In this document: one piece after another, positions 1 to 9,000 of the stretch
How the letters are laid out: the number at the start of each line of letters is the position of its first letter
How positions within the stretch are numbered: position 1 is the first letter of the stretch
Source: an uncultured Gammaproteobacteria bacterium
GTDB lineage: Bacteria > Pseudomonadota > Gammaproteobacteria > Pseudomonadales > Porticoccaceae
DNA length: 64,000 nucleotides
Direction of reading: 5' to 3'
Assembly (NCBI GenBank): GCA_913058345.1
Contig: CAJXQR010000004.1
Location: forward strand, 1 to 64,000
The notes under the pieces: generated by a model
Told to the model about the DNA's origin: nothing
What the model saw: only the letters and a program-made list of their open reading frames with translations
Databases searched by the model: none
Program-made: the position numbers and the translations under genes

Positions 1-79
1 AAATTATGAAATGCTATCGGCATAATAAATAGTCCACAAAAGTGGTTAGGGATCACGCCCGCTGTGCTTGGCGTTAGCT
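1..79 (+). other. 3' part of an integron attC-type site (left edge of cassette 1)
   Basis: The core GGCGTTAGCT at 70-79 matches the R' end of an integron attC site, with the expected cleavage point between g73 and t74. Bases 74-79 (TTAGCT) are the reverse complement of the R'' box AGCTAA(C) at 566-572, at the other end of the same cassette. This pairing is required if both come from one circular cassette attC. Upstream bases contain a small hairpin (ccac...gtgg near 35-44) that could be the apex of the previous site, whose other half lies before the window. Confidence 0.6.
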
Positions 80-87
80 GATGAATT

Positions 88-555
88 ATGACGGATACAT
101 GCATGACAGATATTGAGAAAATAGTGTGGGGCGGGTTGGCTGGTGTAACCATTTACGTCATCGGGCAACTGCTCTCAAAGTTTCTTATTGAGCCGCTGCA
201 TGAGTTGAGAAAGGTCGTTGGTGAAGTTCGTTTTAATCTCTCGTTTCATGCGCCGACAATACACACTCCTATCGGTCGGTCAAAGGAGACTTCGGAAGCC
301 GCAAGGCAGGCACTTATGGAAAGCTCTTGTGATCTCATAGCAAAATTGCATGCTGTACCAGGTTATATGGTGTTTCGTCACTTATCCTTTGGAGCTTTAC
401 CAAATAGAAAAGATTTAAAAACGGCTGCAATTCAACTTCGCGGGCTTTCTACCTATGTTCATGAAGAAGGTGACAAGGCCAGTAAAAATATAGAAATCAT
501 TAATAAGCGTGTGGCCAAAATTGAGTCATTACTTCGCTTGAAGTCACTGGAATGA
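88..555 (+). CDS. cassette 1: membrane-anchored protein of unknown function
   Basis: This 155-residue protein is not recognised. Residues 12-35 form one strongly hydrophobic segment (VWGGLAGVTIYVIGQLL) that should be a transmembrane helix. The rest is a soluble, mostly helical domain with a basic C-terminal end that may form a coiled coil. A second in-frame ATG at 103 is an equally possible start, and neither has a clear ribosome binding site. Translation may depend on upstream cassette context, which is common for integron cassettes. The gene fills its cassette, running from 14 bases after the left boundary to 10 bases before the R'' box at 566. An inner-membrane location is inferred. Any role is unknown. 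Confidence 0.75.
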   Translation: MTDTCMTDIEKIVWGGLAGVTIYVIGQLLSKFLIEPLHELRKVVGEVRFNLSFHAPTIHTPIGRSKETSEAARQALMESSCDLIAKLHAVPGYMVFRHLSFGALPNRKDLKTAAIQLRGLSTYVHEEGDKASKNIEIINKRVAKIESLLRLKSLE

Positions 556-565
556 ATATCTATTC

Positions 566-668
566 AGCTAACAATTAGCTCCACCGGATTGCCAAAAGCG
601 TCACTCCTTTTGCGTAAAACAAGCAAAAGAACCGCCACTTTTGTCAACAGGTGAGTAAGGCGTTATGC
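566..668 (+). other. attC recombination site between cassettes 1 and 2
   Basis: Boxes in order are R'' AGCTAAC (566-572), an L''-like TTAGCTCCACC (576-586), a long imperfect inverted repeat built on CAAAAG/CTTTTG blocks, an L'-like GGTGAGTAA (650-658), and the core GGCG|TTATGC (659-668). L'' and L' pair with one unpaired G, the extrahelical-base arrangement typical of attC hairpins. Length is about 103 bp, within the usual attC range. The last six bases belong by cassette logic to the following cassette. Confidence 0.7.
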
Positions 669-683
669 ATAAGGAAGAAGTGA

Positions 684-1226
684 ATGTCTGAGAGATGGGC
701 TAGATACGATGCTGAGAGCAATGCTATAGATAATTTAGAAAAGGCTGCTCATTTTTTGAGGACAGTGAAAGATAATCCCGAAGATTGGAAATGGGTCGTT
801 ATTTGTATGTTTTCTTCGCTTTATGGCTTTGCTATTCAAGTAGCCAAAGGAAACGATGACTCTAGCGTTATAACTGTAACGAAAAAAGGCCACTCTAGAC
901 TATTGAGTTTTGGAGATGCTTTAAAAGACTGCAAAGTAACTATGGGCGCAAGGTCTGCACTCGTAACTACTGAAAAAGAAGATTGGGCTATCGACAAATT
1001 ACAAAACGCTTTTAGAAATAAATTCGAGCACTACAATCCTGGTTCTTGGAGCATCGAGATATCGGGTTTTCCTGTTCTAATATTTCATGTTGTTAACGTT
1101 ATTCGTCGTCTAGCGTTAGAACATAATTTTTATACACATATTTCAGTAGAACAAAGAGCAAATTTGGAGTATGTGCTAGATGAGTGCGTATTTATAACGG
1201 GTAAACTAAAGGCAATATATGCATAA
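684..1226 (+). CDS. cassette 2: protein with HEPN-like R-x4-H motif
   Basis: The 180-residue protein has a good ribosome binding site (AAGGAAG) about 10 bases before the ATG. It is mostly helical. The N-terminal third resembles the helical part of HEPN-type proteins (helices around residues 14-28 and 36-55). The sequence RNKFEH near residues 113-118 fits the R-x4-6-H motif that forms the catalytic centre of HEPN ribonucleases in many toxin and defence proteins. Assignment to HEPN rests on this motif and helical content only, so function is an inference. The stop codon overlaps the R'' box GCATAAC at 1221-1227, a tight fit typical of cassettes. Without a partner gene it could be a solitary defence or stress gene. 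Confidence 0.7.
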   Translation: MSERWARYDAESNAIDNLEKAAHFLRTVKDNPEDWKWVVICMFSSLYGFAIQVAKGNDDSSVITVTKKGHSRLLSFGDALKDCKVTMGARSALVTTEKEDWAIDKLQNAFRNKFEHYNPGSWSIEISGFPVLIFHVVNVIRRLALEHNFYTHISVEQRANLEYVLDECVFITGKLKAIYA

Positions 1227-1376
1227 CAAGCGCATTCACTAACAAGCACGGAAGTCTCTCCCTCTTTTTGGGTTTTAGCCCCAGGGCAGCAAAGAATCGA
1301 AGCACAAACTGTCTACTATACGTCTACAAATGGAATTTTTAAGAATTATCGCAAGTGGCGATACTGGAAAAACTAA

Positions 1377-1451
1377 CGTAACTCATTGATTTTATTGGTG
1401 CCCGGAGCCGGAATCGAACCGGCACGGCCGTGAAGCCGCAAGATTTTAAGT
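1377..1451. repeat. left attachment site (direct repeat of the tRNA-Leu 3' end)
   Basis: This stretch repeats 10200-10274 with a single difference (c1384 against t10207). It contains bases 1396-1451 of a tRNA-Leu 3' half, including the T arm, the acceptor 3' strand and CCA, but no 5' half, so it is not a functional tRNA. The duplication is the expected mark of site-specific integration into tRNA-Leu. Confidence 0.9.
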
Positions 1452-1544
1452 TATTTGTGTTTTTCTTTGCCGTTTCTTTATATTCTTTTAATAACATATA
1501 GTTACAACACTTTTAAAACATCATCTCTTTGAAGAAGCTTGCCA

Positions 1545-1675
1545 TGTAGGCACGTTATTTGAAATAATGCTCCGACACTTTGCCTACATTCGCAAACAAA
1601 TAACCATTTATACCCACAAATAATAGGTTAAAGAGAAGATGCCTCATATTCGAATATCAAATTCCCGTGTAGGCA
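1545..1675. promoter_or_regulatory. candidate integrase arm-type sites, left end
   Basis: The octamer TGTAGGCA occurs at 1545-1552 and 1668-1675, and inverted (TGCCTACA) at 1581-1588, all within 225 bp of the left repeat. The 7-mer core GCCTACA recurs twice near the right repeat at 10134-10140 and 10145-10151. Repeats flanking both ends of a tRNA-integrated element are what arm-type integrase binding sites look like. The copy at 1668 lies inside the integrase reading frame. Binding is inferred, not shown. Confidence 0.5.
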
Positions 1676-2838
1676 GTATACAGCCTCCACAATCAAAACC
1701 TGATGGCAAACCCGTTCACACCTTCTACCGCGATGACGTATTGCAAGGCTTCGGGCTACGTGTCACCAGCAACGGGGCGAAGTCTTATTTCATCGAAAAA
1801 CGAGTCAACGGCAAGAACAAACGCATCACCATTGGCCGTCATGGACAAATCACCCCTGAGCAGGCTCGCAAGGAAGCCCAAAAATTATTGGGTGAAATAA
1901 CGTTCGGTGCAGACCCAATCGCCGAACGGCGCGACAAGCGTATAAAGACCATTACACTTAAACAGGCTTACCTGGATTACCTGTTAGCACGCAAAGACCT
2001 TAAGCCCAATACTTTGAGTGATTATAAAAGCTGTATCGAAGGCAAGTTAGGGGACTGGCTGGACAAGCCGTTAACCGACATCAGCAAGGATATGGTGGAA
2101 CAGCGCCACCGGAAATTAGGTAAAGGCAGCCCTGCCCGCGCCAACAACACCATGCGTGTATTACGTGCTTTGTTTAACTTTGCCATGGAGCAATATGAAG
2201 ATCAGAACAACAAGCCGATCATCACAATAAATCCAGTGAACCGTCTCAGTAAAAACCGAGCCTGGTATACAGTAAATCGCCGACAAACCCTATTAACCCC
2301 CAGCCAGCTAAAACCATGGTATGAAGCCACCTTATGGCTCAATCATGAAACTACGCGAGACTATTTACATTTTTTATTATTTACCGGCTTGCGTCGTTCA
2401 GAAGCAAGTCGAATGACATGGGATGACGTGGACTTCGATGAGCGCTCTTTCATCATTCCAGATACCAAAAACAAAGAACCCCACCGCCTACCCATGTCTG
2501 ACTTTTTGGAAGACCTTCTTCAACGGCGCGCCCTACACGCAGAGAAAATATGGGTGTTTCCCTCTCCTCTCGCCAAAGGCCCACTAAAAGAACCACGAAC
2601 TGCCCTAGCCCGTATAACCGAGCGGACGGATATTGAGTTTACGCTCCATGATTTACGGCGCACCTTTATCACCATCGCAGAAAGCCTCGACATCCCAGCC
2701 TATGCCCTCAAACGCCTGCTCAATCACAAATTTTCAAATGATGTAACCGCCGGGTATATTGTTCCTAACATGGAGCGCTTACGTAGACCTATGCAGCAAA
2801 TAACAGACTACATCAAAGGACAATTTGAAAATGGGTAA
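1639..2838 (+). CDS. int: tyrosine-recombinase integrase of the tRNA-Leu element
   Basis: The 399-residue protein has the layout of DUF4102-type island integrases. An N-terminal arm-binding domain covers about residues 5-95, a SAM-like core-binding domain about 105-190, and the catalytic domain about 220-390. Catalytic features seen are the first Arg in FTGLRRSEAS, the H-x-x-R box in LHDLRRTF, a further His in LLNHK, and the nucleophile Tyr in TAGYIVP. It should cut and rejoin DNA within the 67-bp identical part of the repeats in the tRNA-Leu 3' end. The gene lies 187 bp inside the left repeat, points inward, and begins at an ATG preceded by AAGAGAAG. Its 3' end overlaps the next gene by 8 bases. 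Confidence 0.95.
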   Translation: MPHIRISNSRVGSIQPPQSKPDGKPVHTFYRDDVLQGFGLRVTSNGAKSYFIEKRVNGKNKRITIGRHGQITPEQARKEAQKLLGEITFGADPIAERRDKRIKTITLKQAYLDYLLARKDLKPNTLSDYKSCIEGKLGDWLDKPLTDISKDMVEQRHRKLGKGSPARANNTMRVLRALFNFAMEQYEDQNNKPIITINPVNRLSKNRAWYTVNRRQTLLTPSQLKPWYEATLWLNHETTRDYLHFLLFTGLRRSEASRMTWDDVDFDERSFIIPDTKNKEPHRLPMSDFLEDLLQRRALHAEKIWVFPSPLAKGPLKEPRTALARITERTDIEFTLHDLRRTFITIAESLDIPAYALKRLLNHKFSNDVTAGYIVPNMERLRRPMQQITDYIKGQFENG

Positions 2839-3592
2839 CTTTACTGAAGAGGAGCTTGAACAGCTAGGTGTCGTTCTACCAAATTACTGTAAATCACTTT
2901 GTACAAAAGCACTATACCTTTCCAAAAACAGCCTGGGCGAAGGAACGAAGGAAGAGTTTTTCAGTAACACTCTTGCCTTTTGTGAACTCCTTAAACTCGA
3001 TGCTTATCCTTTAAAAAAAAATGAAATAGACACTTTCACATCAGTTATTCAGCCTATGTCTCAATTATTTAAGAACCCAACTAAAGCGGAAGAATTACTC
3101 GGCTTTGTGAATACATTAATACCCGATGACCACCCTATCCGAAAACTTGACGCATACCTGTCAACCGATTGCTCACCAAAAGCTTTTTATGCCGCTGCCA
3201 TTTTCGCTCTAATAATAATGATGTCTGCTACTGAAAAGAAAATGAAAAGCGACGGAACCTCAAATGAAGATGTAATGCGCCGACTTGATACTTGGTCAGA
3301 GCATGTAAGACTTATGCATGAGCAACTGCTCTATTTTGATTCAGAACTGGAAAATATTAAGAACAATCAGGCAAAACGGAAAGCGGCTAAAAAATCCAAT
3401 GCAGGACACACTGAATTGCATAAAAGATTTTTTGCCTACTATACGGAAAACAGTCAGGTTTGGAGCAAAGCTGAATCCGCTAGGCGATTTTACCGAAAAC
3501 TTAACAACAGTGATAAAAGGCTATACACCAGTGAAAAGCACGCCGAGCGCCAACTCACAGAAGCACTCAGAAAATATCTAAAAAACCAATAA
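2831..3592 (+). CDS. unknown element protein, coupled to the integrase
   Basis: This 253-residue protein is not recognised. The ATG at 2831 lies inside the end of the integrase gene, so translation is probably coupled to it. An upstream TTG at 2825 is a less likely start. Two hydrophobic stretches are visible near residues 118-135 (FYAAAIFALIIMM). A lysine- and glutamate-rich region follows (about 155-190), then a basic C-terminal part with helix-rich character (AESARRFYRKL) that could bind nucleic acid. Position between integrase and the HTH protein suggests a role in the mobility or replication module, but nothing in the sequence proves it. Confidence 0.8.
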   Translation: MGNFTEEELEQLGVVLPNYCKSLCTKALYLSKNSLGEGTKEEFFSNTLAFCELLKLDAYPLKKNEIDTFTSVIQPMSQLFKNPTKAEELLGFVNTLIPDDHPIRKLDAYLSTDCSPKAFYAAAIFALIIMMSATEKKMKSDGTSNEDVMRRLDTWSEHVRLMHEQLLYFDSELENIKNNQAKRKAAKKSNAGHTELHKRFFAYYTENSQVWSKAESARRFYRKLNNSDKRLYTSEKHAERQLTEALRKYLKNQ

Positions 3593-3614
3593 CTACGAGC
3601 ACATGCGCTCGTAG
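3593..3614. other. perfect 8-bp hairpin between element genes
   Basis: CTACGAGC at 3593-3600 pairs exactly with GCTCGTAG at 3607-3614 around a 6-base loop. It starts at the stop codon of the preceding gene and is not followed by a T run. It is therefore a poor intrinsic terminator; it could be an operator, an mRNA-end structure, or part of a rolling-circle origin for the replication protein encoded 0.6 kb downstream. Confidence 0.5.
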
Positions 3615-3696
3615 TACGAACGCACGCGCCCGGTCTATTTCTCAGAACACCCTTTAAAGCAAGCTATGCCCTGTTCTAAATCACAGGAGATAGCCA

Positions 3697-3897
3697 ATGC
3701 AAGCTGTACTACTTAACACAAAACAAGCCGCAAATTATCTGGGCGTTAGTGCCGCCTTTCTGGAGCGAGACCGCTGGGCAGGCGCTCGAATTCAGTTCGT
3801 CAAGCTGGGCACCCGGTCGATCCGGTATCGACAGGAAGACCTTGATAATTTCATCCAGCAACAAATCCGGTATTCCACCTCGGAGGATACCGCCTGA
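3697..3897 (+). CDS. AlpA/excisionase-like HTH protein
   Basis: The 66-residue protein is a short winged helix-turn-helix of the MerR-like excisionase/AlpA class. The pattern LNTKQAANYLGVS starts the HTH, and RYRQEDLDNFI gives the usual closing strand and helix. Such proteins act as recombination directionality factors or as activators of integrase or replication genes on islands. A strong ribosome binding site (AGGAGAT) precedes the ATG. Its TGA stop shares one base with the ATG of the next gene (TGATG), so the HTH, zinc-ribbon and Rep genes form a coupled set. Whether it is an excisionase, a regulator or both cannot be told from sequence. Confidence 0.85.
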   Translation: MQAVLLNTKQAANYLGVSAAFLERDRWAGARIQFVKLGTRSIRYRQEDLDNFIQQQIRYSTSEDTA

Positions 3898-4265
3898 TGA
3901 GCGATGCCTACGAAAAGGACGACCCGTTTGAAGCTCTAGGTTATCAGCAACCTTCCAATGAACAGGCTAACCAGCCCTTAAAGGCCAACCCAGAATCTTC
4001 CAGGCCGCGAATCGAGGTCGCCCGGGAAAAACCAAGGACAATCCCAGAAGCTTCCCCGGAAATAACGAGCTCTAAAAAGTGTATTGAATACAAACTCCTC
4101 ATGGAAAAAGCTCTTATAAGGGCAAAACCCACAATTGGCTGCCATGAGTGTGGTGGGGCTTTAGATTCATTTACCGATCGCACACCCGCTGGAAGAACCC
4201 AATTATTCCGGTTCTGTACCGGTTGTGGTGTGGTTGTTAGCCCGCGCCTTCTCCGTGAATCATAG
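3897..4265 (+). CDS. small zinc-ribbon protein upstream of the replication gene
   Basis: The 122-residue protein has a low-complexity, proline- and glutamine-rich N-terminal half (about 1-60). A C-terminal zinc ribbon carries Cys pairs CHEC near residues 81-84 and CTGC near 107-110. The family is not recognised. The start overlaps the stop of the HTH gene and the 3' end overlaps the start of the replication initiator. This suggests co-translation and a role as accessory protein to Rep, for example in DNA binding. That role is inferred from context. Confidence 0.8.
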   Translation: MSDAYEKDDPFEALGYQQPSNEQANQPLKANPESSRPRIEVAREKPRTIPEASPEITSSKKCIEYKLLMEKALIRAKPTIGCHECGGALDSFTDRTPAGRTQLFRFCTGCGVVVSPRLLRES

Positions 4266-5937
4266 TGACTCACTACCCAGCGTTTTCACCTTTTTAGCGC
4301 CGGGCGAACCCGAAGAAAGCCTAAAATGGCGTAAAACACGCATCAACCGGGCTCGGTGGTTTTCCAAACCACTTTGGAACCACTGGTTTACTATTTTCGA
4401 GGCTAAAGGATATGTGGAAGCCAACCTTTGGCTTAACCAGATTTATGAGCGGATGAAACTCGGTAACACCGGGTTATTTATCGACGCCGATGATGCAGAA
4501 ATAAAAGATTACGCCATTGCCAAAACCCGCCTTATAGCGCTCGATACACGAGATGCGGCTCGTCGTCTTGATTCAAAAACCGCAGTGCTGACGATTAAAA
4601 CGCTGTTTGAGCGAATCGGTATAGCCTTTCCCTTGAAGGATCGTTACAGGGAAGGTGATTACAATCTTCAAAAAGTCATGGCAGCAGTCACTCGCATCGA
4701 AGACCCCCGTTGGTTAGCCCGTCAGCTCCGCAATAAAGCCTCCAGGGCACTGGAAGCCATTTGCCGAGAATTGGGCATGGTGCAACGCAACAAGGCCGCC
4801 TATATTTCCGAGTTCTCGCTAAGGCGTTATTTCTATCGACAAAACTCAAACCGCAAATTATTAGAAAAGCTGGTTGCCACCAATGATCTTGGCCAGCAAT
4901 ACACACTAGCTGAGCTAGCAGACCTGGGCATTTCCAATCCCGCCATTCGTCGAACCGAGCTTATGGTACGCCTTCGCGGCTTTGAGACCTGGGCAGAAAA
5001 TGACGCCCGCGCCTGGACGCCCTGGTTTTTAACACTGACAACACCTTCTAAATATCACCCTATTAGCGGCGCGGGCGGTCATTCCAAACTAAACCCCAAA
5101 TTTAATGGCGCTACCCCCGCCGATGCACAACAGTATTTAAATAAAACCTGGCAACGCGCCCGAGCAGAACTTGGCCGCCAAGGTGTAGAGTATTTTGGTT
5201 TCAGGGTGGCAGAGCCACACCACGACGGCACACCCCATTGGCACTTGCTGTTATTCGTTGCCAAAGAGCACCAATCAACCCTCTTGAAGATTATGCGCAC
5301 CTACGCCTTAGCAGAAGATGGCGATGAGCCAGGCGCACAAAAGCACCGCTTTGAAGCCGTACGAATAGACCCGGAGAAAGGCAGTGCCACCGGGTATGTT
5401 GCCAAATATATCTCAAAGAATGTGGATGGCTATAAGGTCGATACCGATAACGAAACGGGTAAAGCCGCGCCTTTGTCCGCTATCCGAGCGGGTGCCTGGG
5501 CCAGTATCTGGGGGATACGTCAATTTCAGCAAATAGGCGGGCCACCTGTTACGCCCTGGCGCGAGTTACGCCGGACAGAGGATATAAGCAATCAGCTTCC
5601 CGAAACTCTAGGCATTGAGGAACACCGCTTATTAGCAATACACACCGCAGCCGATGAGGGCGACTGGGCGCAATATATTGAATTAATGGGTGGTGGCATT
5701 TGCAAGCGCTCAGAACGGCCTTTACGAGCGAAGTACTTCATTGAGCCCGAAGCAGGTGGATACGGCGAAGACGTCGCCCGCCTAACCGGCTTATTGTCGA
5801 TCCATGGCCATGACGTCAAAACACGTCTGCGTATCTGGACGGTTTCCATGGCACCTAAAGCATCATTATCCGTACCCACTACAGGTTATTTACACACCGG
5901 GCCACCCGAACCCGCCCCCTTGGAGTTCTGTCAATAA
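4225..5937 (+). CDS. HUH replication initiator, phage P2 gpA family
   Basis: This protein of up to 570 residues matches the phage replication gene A (GPA) type of rolling-circle initiators. The HUH metal-binding motif is PHWHLLLF with His338 and His340. The paired catalytic tyrosines are Y391 and Y395 in GYVAKYISKN, the Y-x3-Y spacing known from P2 gpA. The enzyme should nick one strand at the element origin and stay linked by a 5'-phosphotyrosine. The start is uncertain: GTG at 4225 gives the longest frame, and GTG at 4255 is also possible. Both overlap the preceding gene and neither has a clear ribosome binding site, so coupling is likely. The C-terminal 100 residues are poorly conserved in character. 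Confidence 0.9.
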   Translation: MVWLLARAFSVNHSDSLPSVFTFLAPGEPEESLKWRKTRINRARWFSKPLWNHWFTIFEAKGYVEANLWLNQIYERMKLGNTGLFIDADDAEIKDYAIAKTRLIALDTRDAARRLDSKTAVLTIKTLFERIGIAFPLKDRYREGDYNLQKVMAAVTRIEDPRWLARQLRNKASRALEAICRELGMVQRNKAAYISEFSLRRYFYRQNSNRKLLEKLVATNDLGQQYTLAELADLGISNPAIRRTELMVRLRGFETWAENDARAWTPWFLTLTTPSKYHPISGAGGHSKLNPKFNGATPADAQQYLNKTWQRARAELGRQGVEYFGFRVAEPHHDGTPHWHLLLFVAKEHQSTLLKIMRTYALAEDGDEPGAQKHRFEAVRIDPEKGSATGYVAKYISKNVDGYKVDTDNETGKAAPLSAIRAGAWASIWGIRQFQQIGGPPVTPWRELRRTEDISNQLPETLGIEEHRLLAIHTAADEGDWAQYIELMGGGICKRSERPLRAKYFIEPEAGGYGEDVARLTGLLSIHGHDVKTRLRIWTVSMAPKASLSVPTTGYLHTGPPEPAPLEFCQ

Positions 5938-6086
5938 CTGTACGGTGTACTTAAAATAGCAACGGGTGACGGCAAGTAATCACCGGCGATAAAAACCATT
6001 TCTCTTAAATTCCTTAATTGTTTCGAGTACACATCGTTCAATTTAGGTGAAGCATAAGTGATCATTTAAAGAAAGGAGCCGTTTTG

Positions 6087-9000
6087 CTAGATGAGCCCAG
6101 CCTTCATTTTAAAGAATTCTTCTAGATGGCTATTGATCGCGGATAAAGACATAAAATGTCCCACAACAAAGCAAGATGCCATATGCTGTATCAACTTAGT
6201 CATAGACTCTACCCTCTGGAACGTCTCAAATAATTCAGCAAGTAACATTGCCAACTTACGCTCAGCCTCACGGCCATCTTTACATTGCATTGAAGCATAA
6301 CAACAGGCATTGAATATTCGCTCAACGTACCCGTTACTTTTTGGATTAGCACTCACCAACTCATTCAGCCTTTCACCATCTTGATAGGAATTTATCAAAA
6401 CTAACCCTAGGGTTCGGTGTAAAAAATGGACTGCAGAATCCGTATCAGAAAAAGCATTCGGGTACATTCTCAACAATTCAGCCAAAAAATATTGATCATG
6501 GGTTTCTTTAGATTTGCTCAACTGGATCATGTCATCAAATGTAACTGGATAAGGCAAACCAGCTGTCACATGTAAATAAAGACCCTGGCACTTTTCATTG
6601 AGCGGAACCCCCTTCCCTAAAAGGGTAATTAATTGATTAGCATTAACTATCTTGTAACCCGATGTTTTAGAAAGCTGAGCAAATTTCAAATCAATACACA
6701 GCCATGGGATATCATTGGTGATTGATAACCTTAAACTGGATAGGACAGATAAATCGATAAAGTTTTCGACTTGCAGGATATCTGGAGGTAAATCAACAAG
6801 ATTTGGCGTAACCACCTCTGACCTATCGATGAATAGATTTACAGCTGCTTGCACCGCAGCAGTCTCCCGCTGCACATCATCAGAAGTCCTTCGCCATAGC
6901 CCTCCACCCGGATGCACCCCAACAGAAAAATAGTCCTCCCGATTTAAATCACGAAGCCATTCATTCAAATAGTGCTTTGTCTCTGTCGTAAGTACAGTCT
7001 TTATTGGCGAATCCAATAATCCGTGTGATAAACCAGTAAGTGCGAAATACGCAACGGAATAAACATCCAAGACTACCTGAGCGGGGCTGGTCTCACCAAA
7101 ATCAGGCAGTGGTGATTTTACCGCCAATTTATCAGCAAGAAGAACGAAAGCCGCCTTTACTGGAGATAACCTACCTTGTCGAAATCCCTTCATAAACAAG
7201 GGGATATCAGGCATAGCGTTCACTTTATCCTTGCCGCCATTAGAAGCAATAATCTTTTTCTGTAAGCTGTCAAACATCTCAACAGGATCATCTGGTAATG
7301 AAAAAGAGTGAAAACTGTCTGTCCCATCGTTGATAGCTTGCCTTAAAGCTGACGCTATCCTAAACGCAGCTATGTATGGAGGCAGGCGTTCCAACAACTT
7401 AATATCGGACATATTATGAAGGTTTGTTTCACCGACAACCATTTCAGAGAGTAGGATCCCTAAAGGCGATGAGGCAGCCAATAAAGCATGATGCCCCCCC
7501 ACGGCATCAGAAACGAGTAATTTAACTACCTCATTACCATCCGATAAATAGCGCACACCACCTAAACAATCTCCCATTGAGCTCGACAAATCATACTCAG
7601 GCACGCTTTCTGCCGTTAGTGAATTAAGGTATACATTTGTAAAAGGTACTGAACTTGCCTCCGGGTCTGCAATAAACCATCTGATGAGTATTGATTCCGC
7701 CCTTGTAAAACTCCCACCAACTACCATCTCGGCTAATAATGTATAACCCCATTCTGTTGACTTGGAGAAAACGTCATCGGGCACCCGATCAAATGCCTCT
7801 TTTATATATAAAGTATTAGTAGATTTTTTTTTGAGGTAGATAAGTAGATACCAGCTATATATTTCGGTGGGATTGATACGGATAGCTTCTTCAATCGACT
7901 CAATGGCGCCGGGATTGTCATGTTGACAATCTAATTGTCTGGCCTTAATTTGCCAAACTGCTGCGCTCCAGCTACTTTGATCAATCTCGGCTAATGTCAA
8001 GTTAAGGGTCATCATTTGCCGGCTATCGAGCAAGGCATTTAGATAGCAGTGAACCATTGGTGAGAGCCATATATCGTGATCGGCTATAAGGGGCTTTAAC
8101 AGCTCACAAACTATCGATGACAACCCTAGTACAAATAGCTTATCCACCAGGTCGAGTAATGACGGAGGATATAAATTTGGGAGCCTTGCCTTATGGTCGC
8201 TAATGAATTGACTGGCCTGCTGCCTCAGCTCTTCAACAGAACGAGGATCTTCATTGCAAACTGTCGCCGCTAAATCAAGTGCAATATAGTCAGCCTCAAA
8301 ATCATCTGCAGTTGATATCTTGCCGCCACTGGCTATCCATTCCCTTATACTAGCCTTATCACCGACATTGCTTAATAGTGTGTAGTCTTCAGTCGTAATA
8401 TCGGTTGAATCTGTGATTTTATCAACGATATTCTTACGGAAGGATGCGTCCTTCTGAGCTCTTTCCAATTTGTATAAAACACCATCCTGCCTTTGTGGGT
8501 GCTGCTCATACACATGGCGAATTTGCTCTGCAGCATCTGGTAACAATGCCTCAATTTCATGAATGTAAGACCAACAAGCAGCTGAAAGGTGCTCAATATC
8601 ACCATGAACAAACTGGAGGAGCACTACAGACTCTTTGACAACCCTCCGATCCTTACCCTTACATACGCTCAAAAGATTAACAAAGCGCTCGCATAAGCAA
8701 AGTAATTCCTCCCTCAAACTAGCGGTTATACACCAGTAATGCTTACGATTAATCTCGGCATCGAGTAAAGTAATTTCAGAAAGCGCTACAAGGACACGAC
8801 TGTTGAACGATGAGAAAGTAGAGTTCAAATATTCTGCGACGACTAGTGCATGTTTAGCATTATCAACTCTCAATTCCCCTCGGACTAAACCGCAAAGTTC
8901 AATATCAGAAAACCGAAGCTTTTGTTCTTCGAATGCGGCCTCTAGCTCATCAAAATCAGCCACACATTCAAAATATGCTTCACAAGTGTATTCCCCAGGT

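Larger units (their letters stand above)
1..1260 (+). mobile_element. end of an integron gene-cassette array (two cassettes)
   Basis: Two single-ORF units on the plus strand (74-662 and 663 to about 1230) are bounded by attC-like boxes. In both, the 5' bases after the GG-C-G|TT cut point are the exact reverse complement of the R'' box at the 3' end: TTAGCT with AGCTAAC, and TTATGC with GCATAAC. Both genes are orphan-like, lack neighbours of known pathway, and are AT-richer than the core genome, as is common for chromosomal integron cassettes. No integron integrase or attI is in the window, so they would lie to the left. The second cassette has no recognisable closing half-site, so the array probably ends or is eroded before 1377. 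Confidence 0.6.

Noticed and set aside
1377-1451. tRNA-Leu at the left edge of the island
   Set aside because: Only the 3' half is present; it is the displaced attachment-site copy, not a functional tRNA.
1639-5937. Gamma-Mobile-Trio type island
   Set aside because: The cargo pair recalls a system reported from such islands, but the int-unknown-AlpA-zinc ribbon-Rep set here does not look like that trio; it has a DUF4102-type integrase and a gpA-type Rep.
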